DNA from: Canna indica
Taxonomy: Eukaryota; Streptophyta; Magnoliopsida; Zingiberales; Cannaceae
NCBI GenBank assembly: GCA_034359265.1
Contig: CP136891.1
Coordinates: 15,018,501-15,082,500 of the forward strand
DNA: 64,000 nucleotides
Direction of reading: 5' to 3'
The translations under genes were made by a program, and so were the position numbers. Positions within the stretch are counted from its first letter, which is position 1; each line of letters starts with the position of its first letter. This document shows positions 10,746-23,800 of the stretch, piece by piece. The notes under the pieces were generated by a model, which ran no database searches, was not told the origin of the DNA, and saw nothing but the letters and a program-made list of their open reading frames with translations.

Positions 10746-13700
10746 ATGGGCGCCCTATTCCTCCTTTTGGCGGCGACGGTGCTTCTGGCGGTGACGCTCG
10801 CCAAGTGTTCGATGATAAACCGAAGAAGAAGAGCGCGCTCCTCGCTGCTCCCCAAAGGAACCGTCGGCTGGCCCCTCGTCGGTGAGACGCTCGAGTTCGT
10901 CTCCTGCGCCTACTCGCCTCGCCCGGAGAGCTTCATGGACAAGCGGCGCCTCATGTTCGTTCGTAGCCTTTACATATATATGTAGATACATGTTATCGCA
11001 TGTAAATAATTAGAAGAAAAGCTCATCAGTTTGACGCATGATTAATTATCAGGTACGGGAAGGTGTTCAAGTCGCACGTATTTGGGAGTCCGACCGTCGT
11101 CTCCACCGACGCCGAAGTGAGCAAGTTCATCCTGCAAAGCGACGCCGACGTGTTCGTGCCGTGGTACCCGAAATCTCTCACGGAGTTAATGGGCAAGTCC
11201 TCCATCTTAATGATCAACGGCAGCCTCCAGCGACGAGTCCACGGCCTCATCGGCGCGTTCTTCAAGTCGGAACACCTGAAGGCGCAAATCACCGGCGACA
11301 TGCAGCGCTACGTGGCGGAGACGATGAGCCATTGGAGCGACGGGCAGCTGGTCCTCGTCCAAGACGAAGCCAAACATGTACTTCTCCCTTCTCCTCCTTC
11401 GTCTTAATTCTCATACTCCGAGGAAGAAGACGACGACGGTGAGATTAATGCACACGTGCGGGCACACGTGAAGGGCGAAGGCATGCAGAGGGATCATTGA
11501 ATGGCGTTGAGTTGGGTTTGCTGCTGTGCCTACTGCCTCTTCGTGTCGCCATTAATTGCGCTTAGCATCTAGCGAGCAATTTATTACTCTGTCGAATTAG
11601 GGTTCATAGAATCTACATATAGCATGGACAAATATATGCATCTTTGATACTTTTTTTTGCTTTAATTAAAGAAAAAGACAAGTCGAGTAGGTCTTGATCT
11701 CATGGTACATGAAATCTGCCTTGTCATCAGATCGTGTTCCAAATACTGGTAAGAGGATTAATTGGGCTGCAGCCGGGAAAGGAGATGCAGTTCTTGAAGC
11801 AGCAGTTCCAAGAATTTATTGCTGGGTTGATGTCTTTGCCTGTGAAGCTACCTGGAAGTAGACTTTATAGATCACTGCAGGCAAGGGATTTAATTTTAAT
11901 TTCATTGACATATATATATATAGCTCATAATTAATTAACTAACATTGATATTTATATGATTGATTGATTTAGGCAAAGAAGAAGATGGTGAAGCTGATAC
12001 AGAAGAGCATTCGAGATAAGAGATTGAACAGGAAGAACAAGAACTGCTGCAGTACTAGTAATCTGCTACCAGAGGACGCAGTGGATGTGCTGATAAATGA
12101 CAGCAGTGAGCAGCTGACGGACGAGCTGATATCGGACAACATGATTGATTTGATGATTCCGGCAGAGGATTCAGTGCCGGTTCTTCTGACGCTTGCAGTC
12201 AAGTATCTCAGTGACTGTCCTCTCGCTCGCAAACAACTACAGGTAGATATATTTTGTTAGATTCTTGTTCTTTGAATCTGTCAGATTCTTGTTTGAATAA
12301 TTAGTTCTTGTGATATATATACATAACCAACATGGCATAATTAGATTTGGACAAGGGATAACAGATAGGACATAAAGTACTAGAAAATGCTATCCTTGGG
12401 TGATGCCATTTAGTGGATGCATGCATCAGTCTTTCTCTCCTTGCAAATTTAATCTATTTAGAGCCTATATATGTGTAATTATGAGATGCATAGTATCCAA
12501 TATATTCTAATACATGGAATAAACTTTTGACAATGAGGGTTATTAATGAAGCAAATTCATTCTGGAAATTAATGGTTATAACAATATCAAAAGTATATAT
12601 AAATACATATATTAGATAGATAGTTTACTTCTGAGAAAATTGATCAATGAATGAAATATTCAAATTTAGCTATCTTCATCTTGAACTGAAGATATATGCA
12701 TGCTCAGCATATATGTTTTTGTCGAGTTGAAATTGGAGCTGGTGGCCAAGTACTTGAGCGATTCATTGGGTGGGGATATGATCGCACTTGTTTCTCATTG
12801 GCTGCAAAGGGGAGAGAAAAGGCAGAGATCATAATTGTACCAAGAAATCAATGGTAATTTGGTTGGTAGACTAGCAAAAAAAACTAAAGAACAATTATCA
12901 ACCTCGAGAAATAAGAATTTAGTGTTTTCTTCAAACTAAAATTTCCATATACGTACAAACTGATAACTTTCTCTCATGCATATAATATTAGGAGGAGAAC
13001 ATGCAATTGAAGGAGAGGAAAACTCTACTTGGAGAGACTTTGCAATGGACTGACTACATGTCCTTATCCTTCACACAAGATGTAATATCATGATTCAGAT
13101 TGTATTATATTACACTGAAGTTTATATACATATATAGATCGATAGAATTATTATATATAAATAATAAAGACTGCTGATATATGAGTATCTTCTATATATA
13201 TATAGGTTATAACAGAGACCCTACGTTTGGGAAATATAATCAGTGGCATCATGAGAAAGGCCATGAAAGATGTAGAGATTAAAGGGCACCTGATACCCAA
13301 AGGATGGTGTGTCTTCGCCTACTTTAGATCAGTGCATCTCGACGAGGATTTGTACCAGGAAGCCTACAAGTTCAATCCATGGAGGTGGAAAGTAAGCAAA
13401 TGCCCATCTGTACCCCCTATATTCTTATTAACTAATTAATTTTTTGCCTCTTAATTACTTCTTTATTGCACAACAATTATAAAAATGATATGGAAGGTAA
13501 TGCATGTTATTTTGCTTCTTTTTTCTAACATATACTATCAGAATTCCTCTTCTTAATTAGCTTATATATAGTAGTTGTTAACTGGAGGTGCTAATTATTG
13601 TTCTTGCTTGTTATATATTATATATGAAATCAAGGGGAAGGATGAGATGATGAGTACAAGTAGCTTTACACCATTTGGAGGAGGGAGAAGGCTGTGCCCA

Positions 13701-13849
13701 GGGCTGGATCTGGCCAGGCTGGAAGCTTCCATCTTTCTACACCACTTGGTCACTGGCTTCACGTAAGGATTCATATATTTATATCCCCATTTCTTTCTTC
13801 ATATATATAGTACATGCATGAGTAGATGTTCTCTTATTTTGCACCCTGG

Positions 13850-13902
<53 letters not shown>

Positions 13903-14721
13903 GCATGCAATCCTGGTTAATTACTTAGTTAATCATCTGTGTGCAGTGTTTTAAATACTGTATCAAAATATACATTAATTGGTCCAGTACAGTTTGATCA
14001 TATTAGATTTGTTCAGTAATTTTCAATGGGGTTTGATCTTATCAGTTTGTGATGGGGTTTGATTGACATGCATATATATTGACCCTAATTATAGAATGTG
14101 CTCGCCATTTCATAGGGGGGTCATGTGCTTTTTGAGACAAAGTTAACAATATCAAAAAAGGTATTTGGAGGAAGCTTTAGGATGTAAAGCAATATTCCTA
14201 TTGAATTTAATTAATAAGTCTCATGATTGATTGCATTTAACCCACCCTAATCCACCTCAATTGATGAGCCCATCCCAGCTCATCTCATTTTATATAATGG
14301 GGAAGTGCTGATTCTCCAGATCAGCTCTACACTTTGCCTTGTCATCTCTAATTCTAACTAAAGTAGAGTTCACTAGAAAGGTCATAAAGTTTCCATAGAC
14401 CTTGATTAATATATGACACAAACAGTAGTTCTAATAGCCATTTACTATTTCATCAAGTTCCGAGTCTAGCATGGGGTTCAACATAGGACCTATGTCTACT
14501 GTTACATCCCTACTTTATTTAATAGATATTCATGCTGACACATCTACTGTAGCCAACAGTCCCAACACATGCTATGGTGTGACTTTATGGCACCATTTTT
14601 TATGCAATTTGCACTTGGATTTTGTGCTCACAGATGGGTAGCTGAGGAGGACCAGATTGTGAACTTTCCCACAGTGAAGATGAAGAGGAGGATGCCCATC
14701 AGGGTCAGCAAGATGAACTGA
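10746..14721 (+). CDS. CYP90D: Cytochrome P450, CYP90D type (brassinosteroid C-23 hydroxylase)
   Basis: Eight exons: 10746-10954, 11053-11377, 11731-11880, 11973-12242, 12992-13081, 13206-13391, 13635-13762, 14634-14721. The joined frame is intact, 481 residues. An N-terminal hydrophobic anchor (residues 2-20) is followed by basic residues and the proline-rich hinge [36 protein letters not shown], the I-helix [19 protein letters not shown] (AEDS about 292-295), ETLR (Glu352, Arg355), NPWRW and the heme loop [10 protein letters not shown] (Cys431) all match the CYP90D subfamily. CYP90D enzymes are endoplasmic-reticulum monooxygenases that hydroxylate brassinosteroid precursors at C-23. Intron 3 has a GC donor (CAG/GCAAGG); the other donors are GT. 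Exon 1 is GC-rich. Subfamily assignment is strong; activity is inferred from the family. Confidence 0.95.
13851..13899. repeat. (TA)n microsatellite in CYP90D intron 7
   Basis: About 24 uninterrupted TA units. Confidence 0.95.
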
Positions 14722-15454
14722 ACAAGGCTTGCAACAGTGCCAAGATAAAAGACAGTCATACACAATTTACAAATAGATTTCAGGAACAATGTTTCACATG
14801 TCTCAATCACTCATCCATTTGGACACTCACAATGCACATAGGAAACCTAACCAAACAGTGGCGCTTTTAGTGTACAAATGTAATAAATAAATTCTTCTTT
14901 CTTTTTCATAGAAAGGCTTAGCAGATAAGTACAAGATGCAATACCTAGATGCCATATCTGGACAGAAGGTTCACAGACCTTAACAAAAGAATTTAAATGT
15001 GTTGAAGGGTTCAAGAGTTCATAATTATTCTGAGCTTTAAGCTTTGTGGAAGAAAGCCTCGAGAAAATTCTCAAAGGCCTACTTCTATCATTGCAGATCA
15101 CAAAGGTGATTTGAGTGGACGAGGCTCCCCACCTTGTGGGATCTAAGCAGAAGAAGAAATTGAATATGGAGATAGGGCATCCTGAAATGTATATCTAAAT
15201 AATGAAATAGTGACTGCATCAACCAACTTAAAGAAAACATAATGATCATTTCTCATAGAACATAATAATATCATCTTTTCATGTGACTTAATAGTCATAT
15301 GTTCATCAATTAACTTGCAAATAGAGCTGAGAAGACTTTCATCTTTCATGGTTTGATAATTTTTGGGAACATGGCATTTCCTTTCAAAATAATAACCATA
15401 GTAATAATGCCTTGAGCTTAAATGGATCTTTCACACCTGAAAACTTACGTACGC

Positions 15455-15490
<36 letters not shown>

Positions 15491-15599
15491 GGCGGGAGGG
15501 CCGGGTAGGGTTTTTCTATTTACAATTTCAAATGCAAGCCCCTTTGGTAGTGCAAAAGGAATCTGATTAACCATAGGCCCTTGATTGCACCATGTGTCC
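14722..15599. other. Downstream region of CYP90D, no gene seen
   Basis: Holds the probable 3' untranslated region and AT-rich DNA, including a (TA)n run at 15459-15487. The open frames here are short and show no recognisable domain. Confidence 0.55.
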
Positions 15600-15752
15600 A
15601 GTGTTCTGTTCGAACCGAATCGAATCGAAAAATCGAATCAAATTTTTCGATTCGGTTCGATTTCAGCGGTTGCAGGTTTGAATTTTGGGTTTTGATTCGA
15701 ATTCGGTTCCCGAAATTCAGGAACCGACCCGAACCGAAAACCGAATAATTAA

Positions 15753-15792
<40 letters not shown>

Positions 15793-16005
15793 TAACCCAA
15801 GTAATTAAATTGGTATTAGGAAATATTTTTTAATTTTTAATTTTTAACCGAATTAATTAAATTTTTAGTTTTCGGGTTGAAAACCGAACCGAATTGAATA
15901 ATTTCGGTTCGGGTTCGAATTGAAATTTGGGTATGAAAAAAATTTCGATTTGATTAATTTCGGTTCGGTTCAGTTCTGATTGAACCGAATGAACAGCCCT
16001 AATTA
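15600..16005. repeat. AACCGAA-rich short element, copy 1
   Basis: The ends are roughly inverted: GTTCTGTTCGAACCGAA on the left and TTCATTCGGTT-type sequence inverted on the right, ending AACAGCCCTA. The interior is filled with AACCGAA and its complement TTCGGTT, with a central (TA)n run at 15762-15786. No convincing target duplication is seen. Confidence 0.55.
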
Positions 16006-17269
16006 AGAGCATTACAGTTAATGCATCACACCATTCATCAAGAAAGAACGCTAATAAACATTAAGTTCATACCAAGAAAGTAAACACAGTTTTGTAATAA
16101 CCTAATAACCTATAAATCAGGGCTATTGCGAAACTGAGAAAGACTATATCCATGAGTTTAAAGATGTAATAGTGAAACAGTTGATTGCTAAATCCATGTG
16201 TAATAAATTGAGGCTCTCTTTTGAAGGAAAGGAACCAATCTTTAAGCAGATTAAAAGAAGGAAAGATTCTGCAAACAAATGCGTAGTAAGAAAGGTAAAG
16301 TTGTCACATCACACGAGAATTAGAAAGTTCATAGTAGAAGCACAGGTCAGATGAGACAACAAAATTTAGAATTAGGAAAATAGAGGATATTGGTAGAACT
16401 TGGGTGGCGCAGTCGAATGAGGGGTGACCGGTTAGCATGGAGGTGCCCCAGTCACCTAACCTCATGGCGGATTTGTTTAGAAATCCACCGTGGCCCTGCC
16501 CACTCATGACCAGAGTTCTGTGCACAACTTTTGATCCTTACTGTCCAATGCACCCCGCTAATCTCGGAGCGGATTTGTTTAGAAAGATATTTATTTAATG
16601 CTAGTGATAATAAAATTATTAAGCAATATTATCAATACACGAAAATTTATTGAGGTAATTATATTTTTTAAAATTTAAAATTTTAGGTTATGTTTTTATA
16701 CTTATGAATTATGTATAGATAATATTTATTATTTTTATATATAATATAATTAATTATCTTTCGAAAACATATTTAATTATTTCGTCGATTATGATCGTCT
16801 GTCGATATGAGTCTATCCCCTTGATTTTCATTTTTGGCTTTTTCACGGGGAACAATCGAAAAGGAAAATGGAGATTTCGAAACAAAGAAAAGAGCAATCC
16901 TAAGGCAAGCGATGCAAAATAAAAATTATTTTGAGAGACATGGTGAAAATAACTCATGGAAAGCACACAAACATATACCGAAAATAACAAACGCCATGGA
17001 CGAGCTCCATCATTCACTCTGAATCTAGTGAAATACCAGCTCGTTATTGTCCAAAGGGCAACAATGATGGCGATAAGGGATGACAAATTGTATTCGGGAA
17101 AATGAAAAGAGAATCATGTCTCCTTTGCAAAATCACCTCTCGAGCTTCTTTTGTTGAGGTCGTGAAATGAGGACAGGCACAAGCGCAACTTCTGAAGCAT
17201 CAACCATATGCTAAACATTGCCAACCAACACTATTATCTACCCTCTTTACAAGCATTCATTCTAAAAAT
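16006..17269. other. Intergenic DNA, no gene recognised
   Basis: Mostly AT-rich. The phrase GCGGATTTGTTTAGAAA occurs twice (about 16465 and 16567) in a GC-richer patch at 16400-16590, suggesting an old repeat. Short open frames have no recognisable domains. Confidence 0.5.
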
Positions 17270-18948
17270 CACTACTAGAAAAATGGTCTTCTGTAACGAC
17301 TTCAACAATCGCTAAACCATCGCAAAAGACCTTCTGTAATGGTCGCAAACGTTCATCACATGTCATCACAGAGTAACACATCTGTCGCATAAAACCAGAA
17401 ACTACGACCACGTTCGTGACGACAACCGATCGTCGCACACTCGCTCACGAAACAACGGTACCGACTAATTGTCTTCACAATTGATTTTACATTGTGACAA
17501 CACAGTGGTCGCATGTGGCCGTCGCGCGCAAAGCCCTCGCAGAATGGTTTTGCTACGGCAGATATGAGAATACGTGACCGCAGAATGGTCGATACACCTC
17601 ATATAATAGTTTGGCAGTTGCAGATTGTTATTTTGTTTTTTATAATTAAAAAAATAAAATTTCATGTTTACAAATATATTTGAATAATCAAATAACAACT
17701 ATATACATCACAAAACACAAGAAGCATCAAATAACGGTCAAATATACATCAAAATTTAGTATCTACATCAAAAGTATCAAAATAATCTAAATAACAGTAA
17801 CGAAATATATGTACATACATCAATATATAAAAAAAAATAGTTGTCAAATAAATACAAAATAAACATACAAGATCAAAATCATGGCCCGAGATCAGGCGAC
17901 GGCTACAGCGAGGCAATCGACTGCGTGGGAGTGCATCACTCGGCGTCAACGATGACGATGGATCCGATGCTGATGTCTTCGTGCCAACCGACGGAGGGTG
18001 TGGACCACCGGGCAAGAGAGATGCAATATATCCTAAATACTAGATCACTTGCGTCATTTGTAGGTATGACAATTTTATGCGCATTCGACAAATAAGAACC
18101 ACATCTACACCATCATATCCACAAATAAAAACGGATATGGATGCTGATATTAATTTAAAAGAATTATCTGTGTGGATATGGTGCGTAAGCGTATTTACAT
18201 CTACAGGTACGTGGAAACAGGCCAGGCCAGGCTTTCGCCTTAACATGCCAAGCCTGTATAGTAACAAATTGGCATGAGCTTGGCATGTAGCCTATTATAG
18301 ATTTTTCTCTTGGTCTAAGTCTGGCCTGTTCATTAGCTTGACCTGGCACATGGCTTATTTATAAAACCTGCACTTTTAAATGTTTTATACAAGCCAATAG
18401 GCTAAAATATTAAACATGCCGAAAAACATTAAACAAACCTATTTTTCGATCGAAAAATAGGCCCGAGAGAGCGTTGTTGTAGTGGCAAGGTGGCCGGCAA
18501 TAAGTGAATTACCTAAGGTATGCGAGTTCGAATCTCATGTTTGATATCTTAGTCAATTATATAACATTATATATGCACATCACCTTAACAGACCCAGGCC
18601 GATTTGTCAGGCTCAATAGGTTTTAAATTGATTCTGGGTCTGACTTGATAAAGAAAATATGCTTTGAAGTTGGCCTAGGCCTTATTTTATTTTTAAATAG
18701 GTCATGCCAATTCGAATTGAATTCCTTGGCTCCACATAGGTTTTTTAAAAATTTTATATATGTTGCATACCGGCTCCATATATATATATATATATCGGCG
18801 CCATATGTCAATATGTTAAAAATGGCCGTCTGCTCTTCTAACACATTTTTGCCACTTTTGCTAACTTCGGAATTAGAATATCGACGTCCACAAACGTACG
18901 TATTCAATATATGAGTGTCGCCGATTATTGCACCTTTTTTTCGTAGTG
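17270..18948. mobile_element. Possible CACTA-related relic, ends CACTACTAG...CGTAGTG
   Basis: The left end at 17270 reads CACTACTAGAAAAATGG, matching the CACTA terminal motif, and is followed by repeated GTCGC and CTGTAACGAC-like words as in subterminal regions. A candidate right end TTTTCGTAGTG closes at 18948. The flanks (AAT left, ATT right) do not match, so the two ends may belong to different insertions. The interior includes a GGCCTGG/AAGCC-rich segment (18215-18620). No intact transposase is seen. Confidence 0.4.
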
Positions 18949-20837
18949 ATTCCACTTCGGCCGACATGGCAAAAATCCGTGGCTGCAATATGGGTAATTA
19001 AGTTACCTATTAAATATCATGGATTACCTCTTAGAATTAGACCTCTATGCAAGAACGATTGTGTCATACTCAAACTAGAGAGAAAAAAGACTCTACGGTA
19101 GCATAATCAAAAAGTTTTCCTCCACATTAGCTTTGGTATGTACTACAACCCCACAATTGTTCATGGGAATCTGGTGCAAGATTAAACGGAAATCCACTTT
19201 GATCAGTTGATGTCTGAGAAAGAGGGCAAATCCTCGATTGACACAAATGATGTTTTGTGGTGCTAAAGGAAATGGTGTCATCATCTTTTCTAAGGTTTCC
19301 ATTTAGTAACTTCATCCTGGAAAGTTACACAAAGACAAGAAAGTACGGAGAACAAGTGTCTTATACTGCTTTCACTCAATTCCCTAGATTTAGATTTAGT
19401 ACATCAACCCTTTCTGAAACTCATAAAAGTTCATCCTTCTAATGGGAATTCAAAGCTTTAATTTGCCTATAGTCTGATGTGCAATGTTTTGCATTTAGAT
19501 TTCATCTATCTGGCATTTGATGAGAACCATTACCAAGATGATCAAGTAGAATCCATTGTACGAACACATTATTCACATGTTCAAGTGTGGGTAGCATGTT
19601 TATTCCATGCTGAATTCGAGCCTCGCACGTGTGTCTATCTCTTCGTTAGTTAAATGAAGAGAGAAAATTAGAGATAGATATATCATGTGATGCGAGTCCA
19701 TTAAACTCGCACCCGACAGGGATTAACTATCAATTATAAAATAGTACTTCCAGTCATTATTGTCATTCTGACCATATATTGGAACAGCAGATAAAATACA
19801 GTGTCAAAATGGCTACTGCCGAATATCATGCCAAAGTGCATCATCTATGGTTCTGCTATCAATTTTTAGTTTCTGATGATCAAACAATTTTTAGTATCAT
19901 GTGTCCCTCCTAATTAATCAGAAAGCAACTCGTATGAGGACTAAAGTAGGCTGTCAGTGATTGATAGATAACAAGAGAGAATGATTAATTCGAGGACAGG
20001 GTGACATCTTACATATTCATTTAAGTATCATATTTGGGAGCATAAAGTGGTTTAAGTTGAGAACATAGTGGCGAGTTCAAAAAAAATTGAAAATAAGGGA
20101 AGTCAGAAGATTTCGTCAAACCCCTCAAAAAGTCACAACATAATATATGATTAGATTTGACTTCCCTTTTTTTCAATTTTTTTTTTCATATTTCATGTTG
20201 TGCCTGGTTTGACGAAATCTTCTAAGTGGTTGCTCCTCATCATCTTCCTCTAGGAATGAAGTTAAAAAAACGTCGCCGAAATCAAAGGAGACAGAAATAT
20301 GAATTACAATGAGATGAACTAGACATTACAATAATATTAATACATTTTATTATAGCTAAATAATCATAAATCCTATGCTTTGGAAACTAAAATCTCTAAC
20401 AAAACCTAATAGAAGTTTAAATTGCTAAGGTAAGGACGTTGAGGACTCCAAATGGCAGAAAGTTAGTAGCTCACTGCTCTTGCAGCCAACTTTAAGAAAT
20501 TCCCTAAACGGAATTTAACTGATAAGATATACTCAAACTTTCAACGTAAGCATAGAATCAGGAAAAAGAATTGTGATACTACAATGCGACACAAAACTTC
20601 ATTCCCCGACCTGATTCCATAGGGGTTTTCCATATAGAATGAGAGCAGAAAATAAAAGACTAGATCATTCAAATGATTTCAAATCTTGCACGACTAAACT
20701 CCCCAGGGCATACCTACTCCAAAGGATCTTCCAAATAAAAATAACAGCAGGCTACAAAAAATGGATCTTCTCCGTGCATCAATTCCACATCAAAATACTA
20801 GACAAGTACTTCAATTAAGAGCATATCACGAAGCATA
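18949..20837. other. Intergenic DNA and NAP1 3' flank
   Basis: No gene is recognised. A small foldback lies at 20075-20226, where AGAAGATTTCGTCAAAC pairs with GTTTGACGAAATCTTCT across about 80 bp and GGGAAGTC pairs with GACTTCCC further in. The last few hundred bases probably hold the NAP1 3' untranslated region. Confidence 0.5.
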
Positions 20838-23800
20838 TTACTGTTGTTTGCACTCTGATGGCCGTTCAACTTGCTCCCCACCACTCTTCTGCATTTTCAC
20901 AAACCATTGTTTCGACTGTTAGGCCAAATAAGAAAAATACAGATCAAAGGAAGAACCCAACACACAAAAGGAGCAACTTAATATAGCACCTTGCGACCTG
21001 TAGCTGACTGTTTGCAATAGTACATGGAAGAAAAAAAGCCAGTCAGCATTGTTCATTCCCAATGCAAAAGCTATCAAATAAGGGACAAAAATTTTAGGAA
21101 ATTCAACTCATACCTTCTTTTTGGACTTGGATTTTTCTTCTTCGTCCTCGTCGTCGTCCTCATCTTCCTCGTCATCATCCTCTTCCTCTTCATCTTCCTC
21201 ATCATCCTCCTCATCTTCGCCATCCTCATCATCCTCCATTTCTACATCATCATCTTGAACAGCCTCACCCGTGAACCATGAAACTGCATGAGGAATTATC
21301 TTGTCTTTAATTGTAGACCTGCAAGTTGAACATGAGAGTGTACAACTGACTCAATGTGCTACATCAAGTGACTTGAAAAACAAAATATATTGTGAAATCA
21401 TAGTTCCATCTAGAACAAATATCTAAGCCAAACACCTTAATTTTCAAATACTAGTGTAAATGAGCGAGCGTGGAGTATACATAAAGGGGGTATTTGGTAT
21501 TTTGGTTGGATGGGATGAAATCATAAGAAATAGAAATGTATAGGGAATAGAAAGAAACAAGAAATTTAAAAAAAAAAAGAAATAAAACAGACAAGGAATA
21601 GAGGAAAAGATGACCAAAATATCCTTCTTATAAAATATCATATTTATACTAAAAACATTAAATTATATTATAATTTATCCCAATTCATAATAACATAATA
21701 ATGAATTAATGTAAAATATTTTTTAAATGAAATATTAATTTGAAAATATAGTAAATATAAATTATTTTTAATTAATCAAATATTATTTATTAATTACATA
21801 GATATGTTAAAGCAAATTGACATATGTAAAAAATTATTATTCATTTTATAAACGGAAAACTGTATTATAATTACTTTATGCAACATCAAATATTTTTATA
21901 AATAAAATATAATTAAAAAAAATTAAAAAAAATACTTAGAATATTATATGTTGCAAATATTTTAAACAAATAAAAAATTATATTAGCAATATATATAAGA
22001 TATTATATAATTTTAATAGTATGATATACTTGAATGTTTTTATATTCTATGTATTTTTATGATCAACCATGATGGGGAATATTGGAAAAAGTCATGAAGA
22101 ATAGCTATTAATTGCTTTTCTTGCCTGGACGCACGGAATAGGAATAGTTAATCCCCATCCACCACCTATTCCATTGCAACCAAAGGAAAAGAAATAGAAG
22201 GGGAATACTTATTCCATTGCCCATCTATTCAACCCAACCAACCAGGCTCAAAATGAAAAAACTTTAACTTCTATAATTAGTTGCATGATATTTTAATTTG
22301 ATTTTGACAAGACAGATAAAACAAACTAAAGAAAGAATTTACCCAATATCATAATCCACTTCCATCATACTCTGCAACTGCTCAGCCTGTCCAAATAATA
22401 ACAAAAAGTTGTGATTTGCTTTTTTTTCTTTTAATATTTCTGAGATTGATAGATGGCAATATAACTTACAGTTTCTTCATCAATTTCTGTATCCTCATCA
22501 GGTACTTGTGGCGGATTAAAGAAGTTAAAGAAACTATCACAATTTTCAGTTTTTGTTATGGGTTTGGCATTCTTTGAACCCTTCTTGGGCTTTTTTTTAA
22601 GAATCTTCTGGGTCAAACACTTTCCTGGAAACCACTCAATCTCCGTGCTGCCACAAAATGCAATAATTCGTGAAAAATCAGCAATAAAGAATTTCATCAG
22701 TTATCTGATGAATTTAACAAATAAAAAGGAAATTACCCAATTGCTTTTTCCAAGATCGGTTCATCTTCATCAATCATGTGGTATGTTTTCGTCAGAATAG
22801 TGTTCTTGAAGTAAGGGTTAGAATTGAAGTAAAATTCAAGTTTGAAACCCTTGGGATTATCAATTCTGCACCACTTTATATCTTGTAGATACTTGAGAGC
22901 TTCCTCATCGCGCTCTTGAATCTACATGAAGAAAAGGAACAATGCATCATAAAAGGGGCAAAAGAAAAAGGAGTCATGTTGAATAAAAATACCTCCTCAG
23001 CAACTACTTCATTTGTTTTCATTGCAGTAAGCCAAAAGCCTGGAACACCTTTTTCTGCAGCAAGGAATGATAACAATTTGAATAAGAAACAAGCTAAAAG
23101 AAAAAAAAATGAATACTGGTTGTGTTAAAGGACCTTCGGCAGCTTTGTCGTCAGCCGGAGTTTCCTCTAGGGATTCATCTTTAATGCCATCTACTTCAAC
23201 AACACCATTTACAATTTCATATCTCTGTCGTGCATTTGATATTGGTGTTAGAAAACTACCCAAGCATAACTGCATTCTTTACTAGCTAAGCATAAGAACT
23301 AAATGATTGGCAGGGTTTATATAATAGAATTAAACATTAGCCCTGTGGAGACAGCAACTTTTTGCAACATTTCATTTTGTAATACATTATTTGAGCTGTT
23401 TGGCAAAAACTTTTAAAGAAATAACTTCTCAATAAATGATCTTTAAAGAAAAATTACTTTCCACGAGTTTTTTTTTTTTTCTGAAGAAGCCAACTGTTTA
23501 GAAAGACATTTGGCAGCAGCTAAAAGCTTCTTCTACCAAACAGGGTCTAAGTCTTGGTTTTGGCTTATCAGTAAGAATGAAGTGAAGTTATGGGCCATTT
23601 ATATTTTATAACATACCTTTGTGTACAATGGCTCATAAAGTTTCTGGTATTTAGCTTCGAGTGCAGCTCTTTCCTCAAAAAACTTGGCTTCAAGCTCATC
23701 ATGTTGGCTCTACAAGAAAAAAAGAGAGAGAAGATCCATCAGCATATCCAAATCCCATAAGGACCTTGGAATTGACTTCGTACGTGTTAAGAGAAAAAAG

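Noticed and set aside
10393..10794. Open frames with Pro/Leu/Ser/Cys runs upstream of CYP90D
   Set aside because: They translate simple CT, CCT and CTG repeats of the leader; the P450 starts at 10746.
16172..16354. Lysine-rich 60-codon open frame
   Set aside because: Short, without domain, neighbour context or splice partners; likely chance.
18480..18550. Possible tRNA gene
   Set aside because: It has a B-box-like word, but no acceptor stem or anticodon arm could be built by eye.
21024..21281. Hydrophobic Leu/Ile/Phe-rich open frame
   Set aside because: It is the antisense reading of the Glu/Asp-rich NAP1 tail in exon 10.
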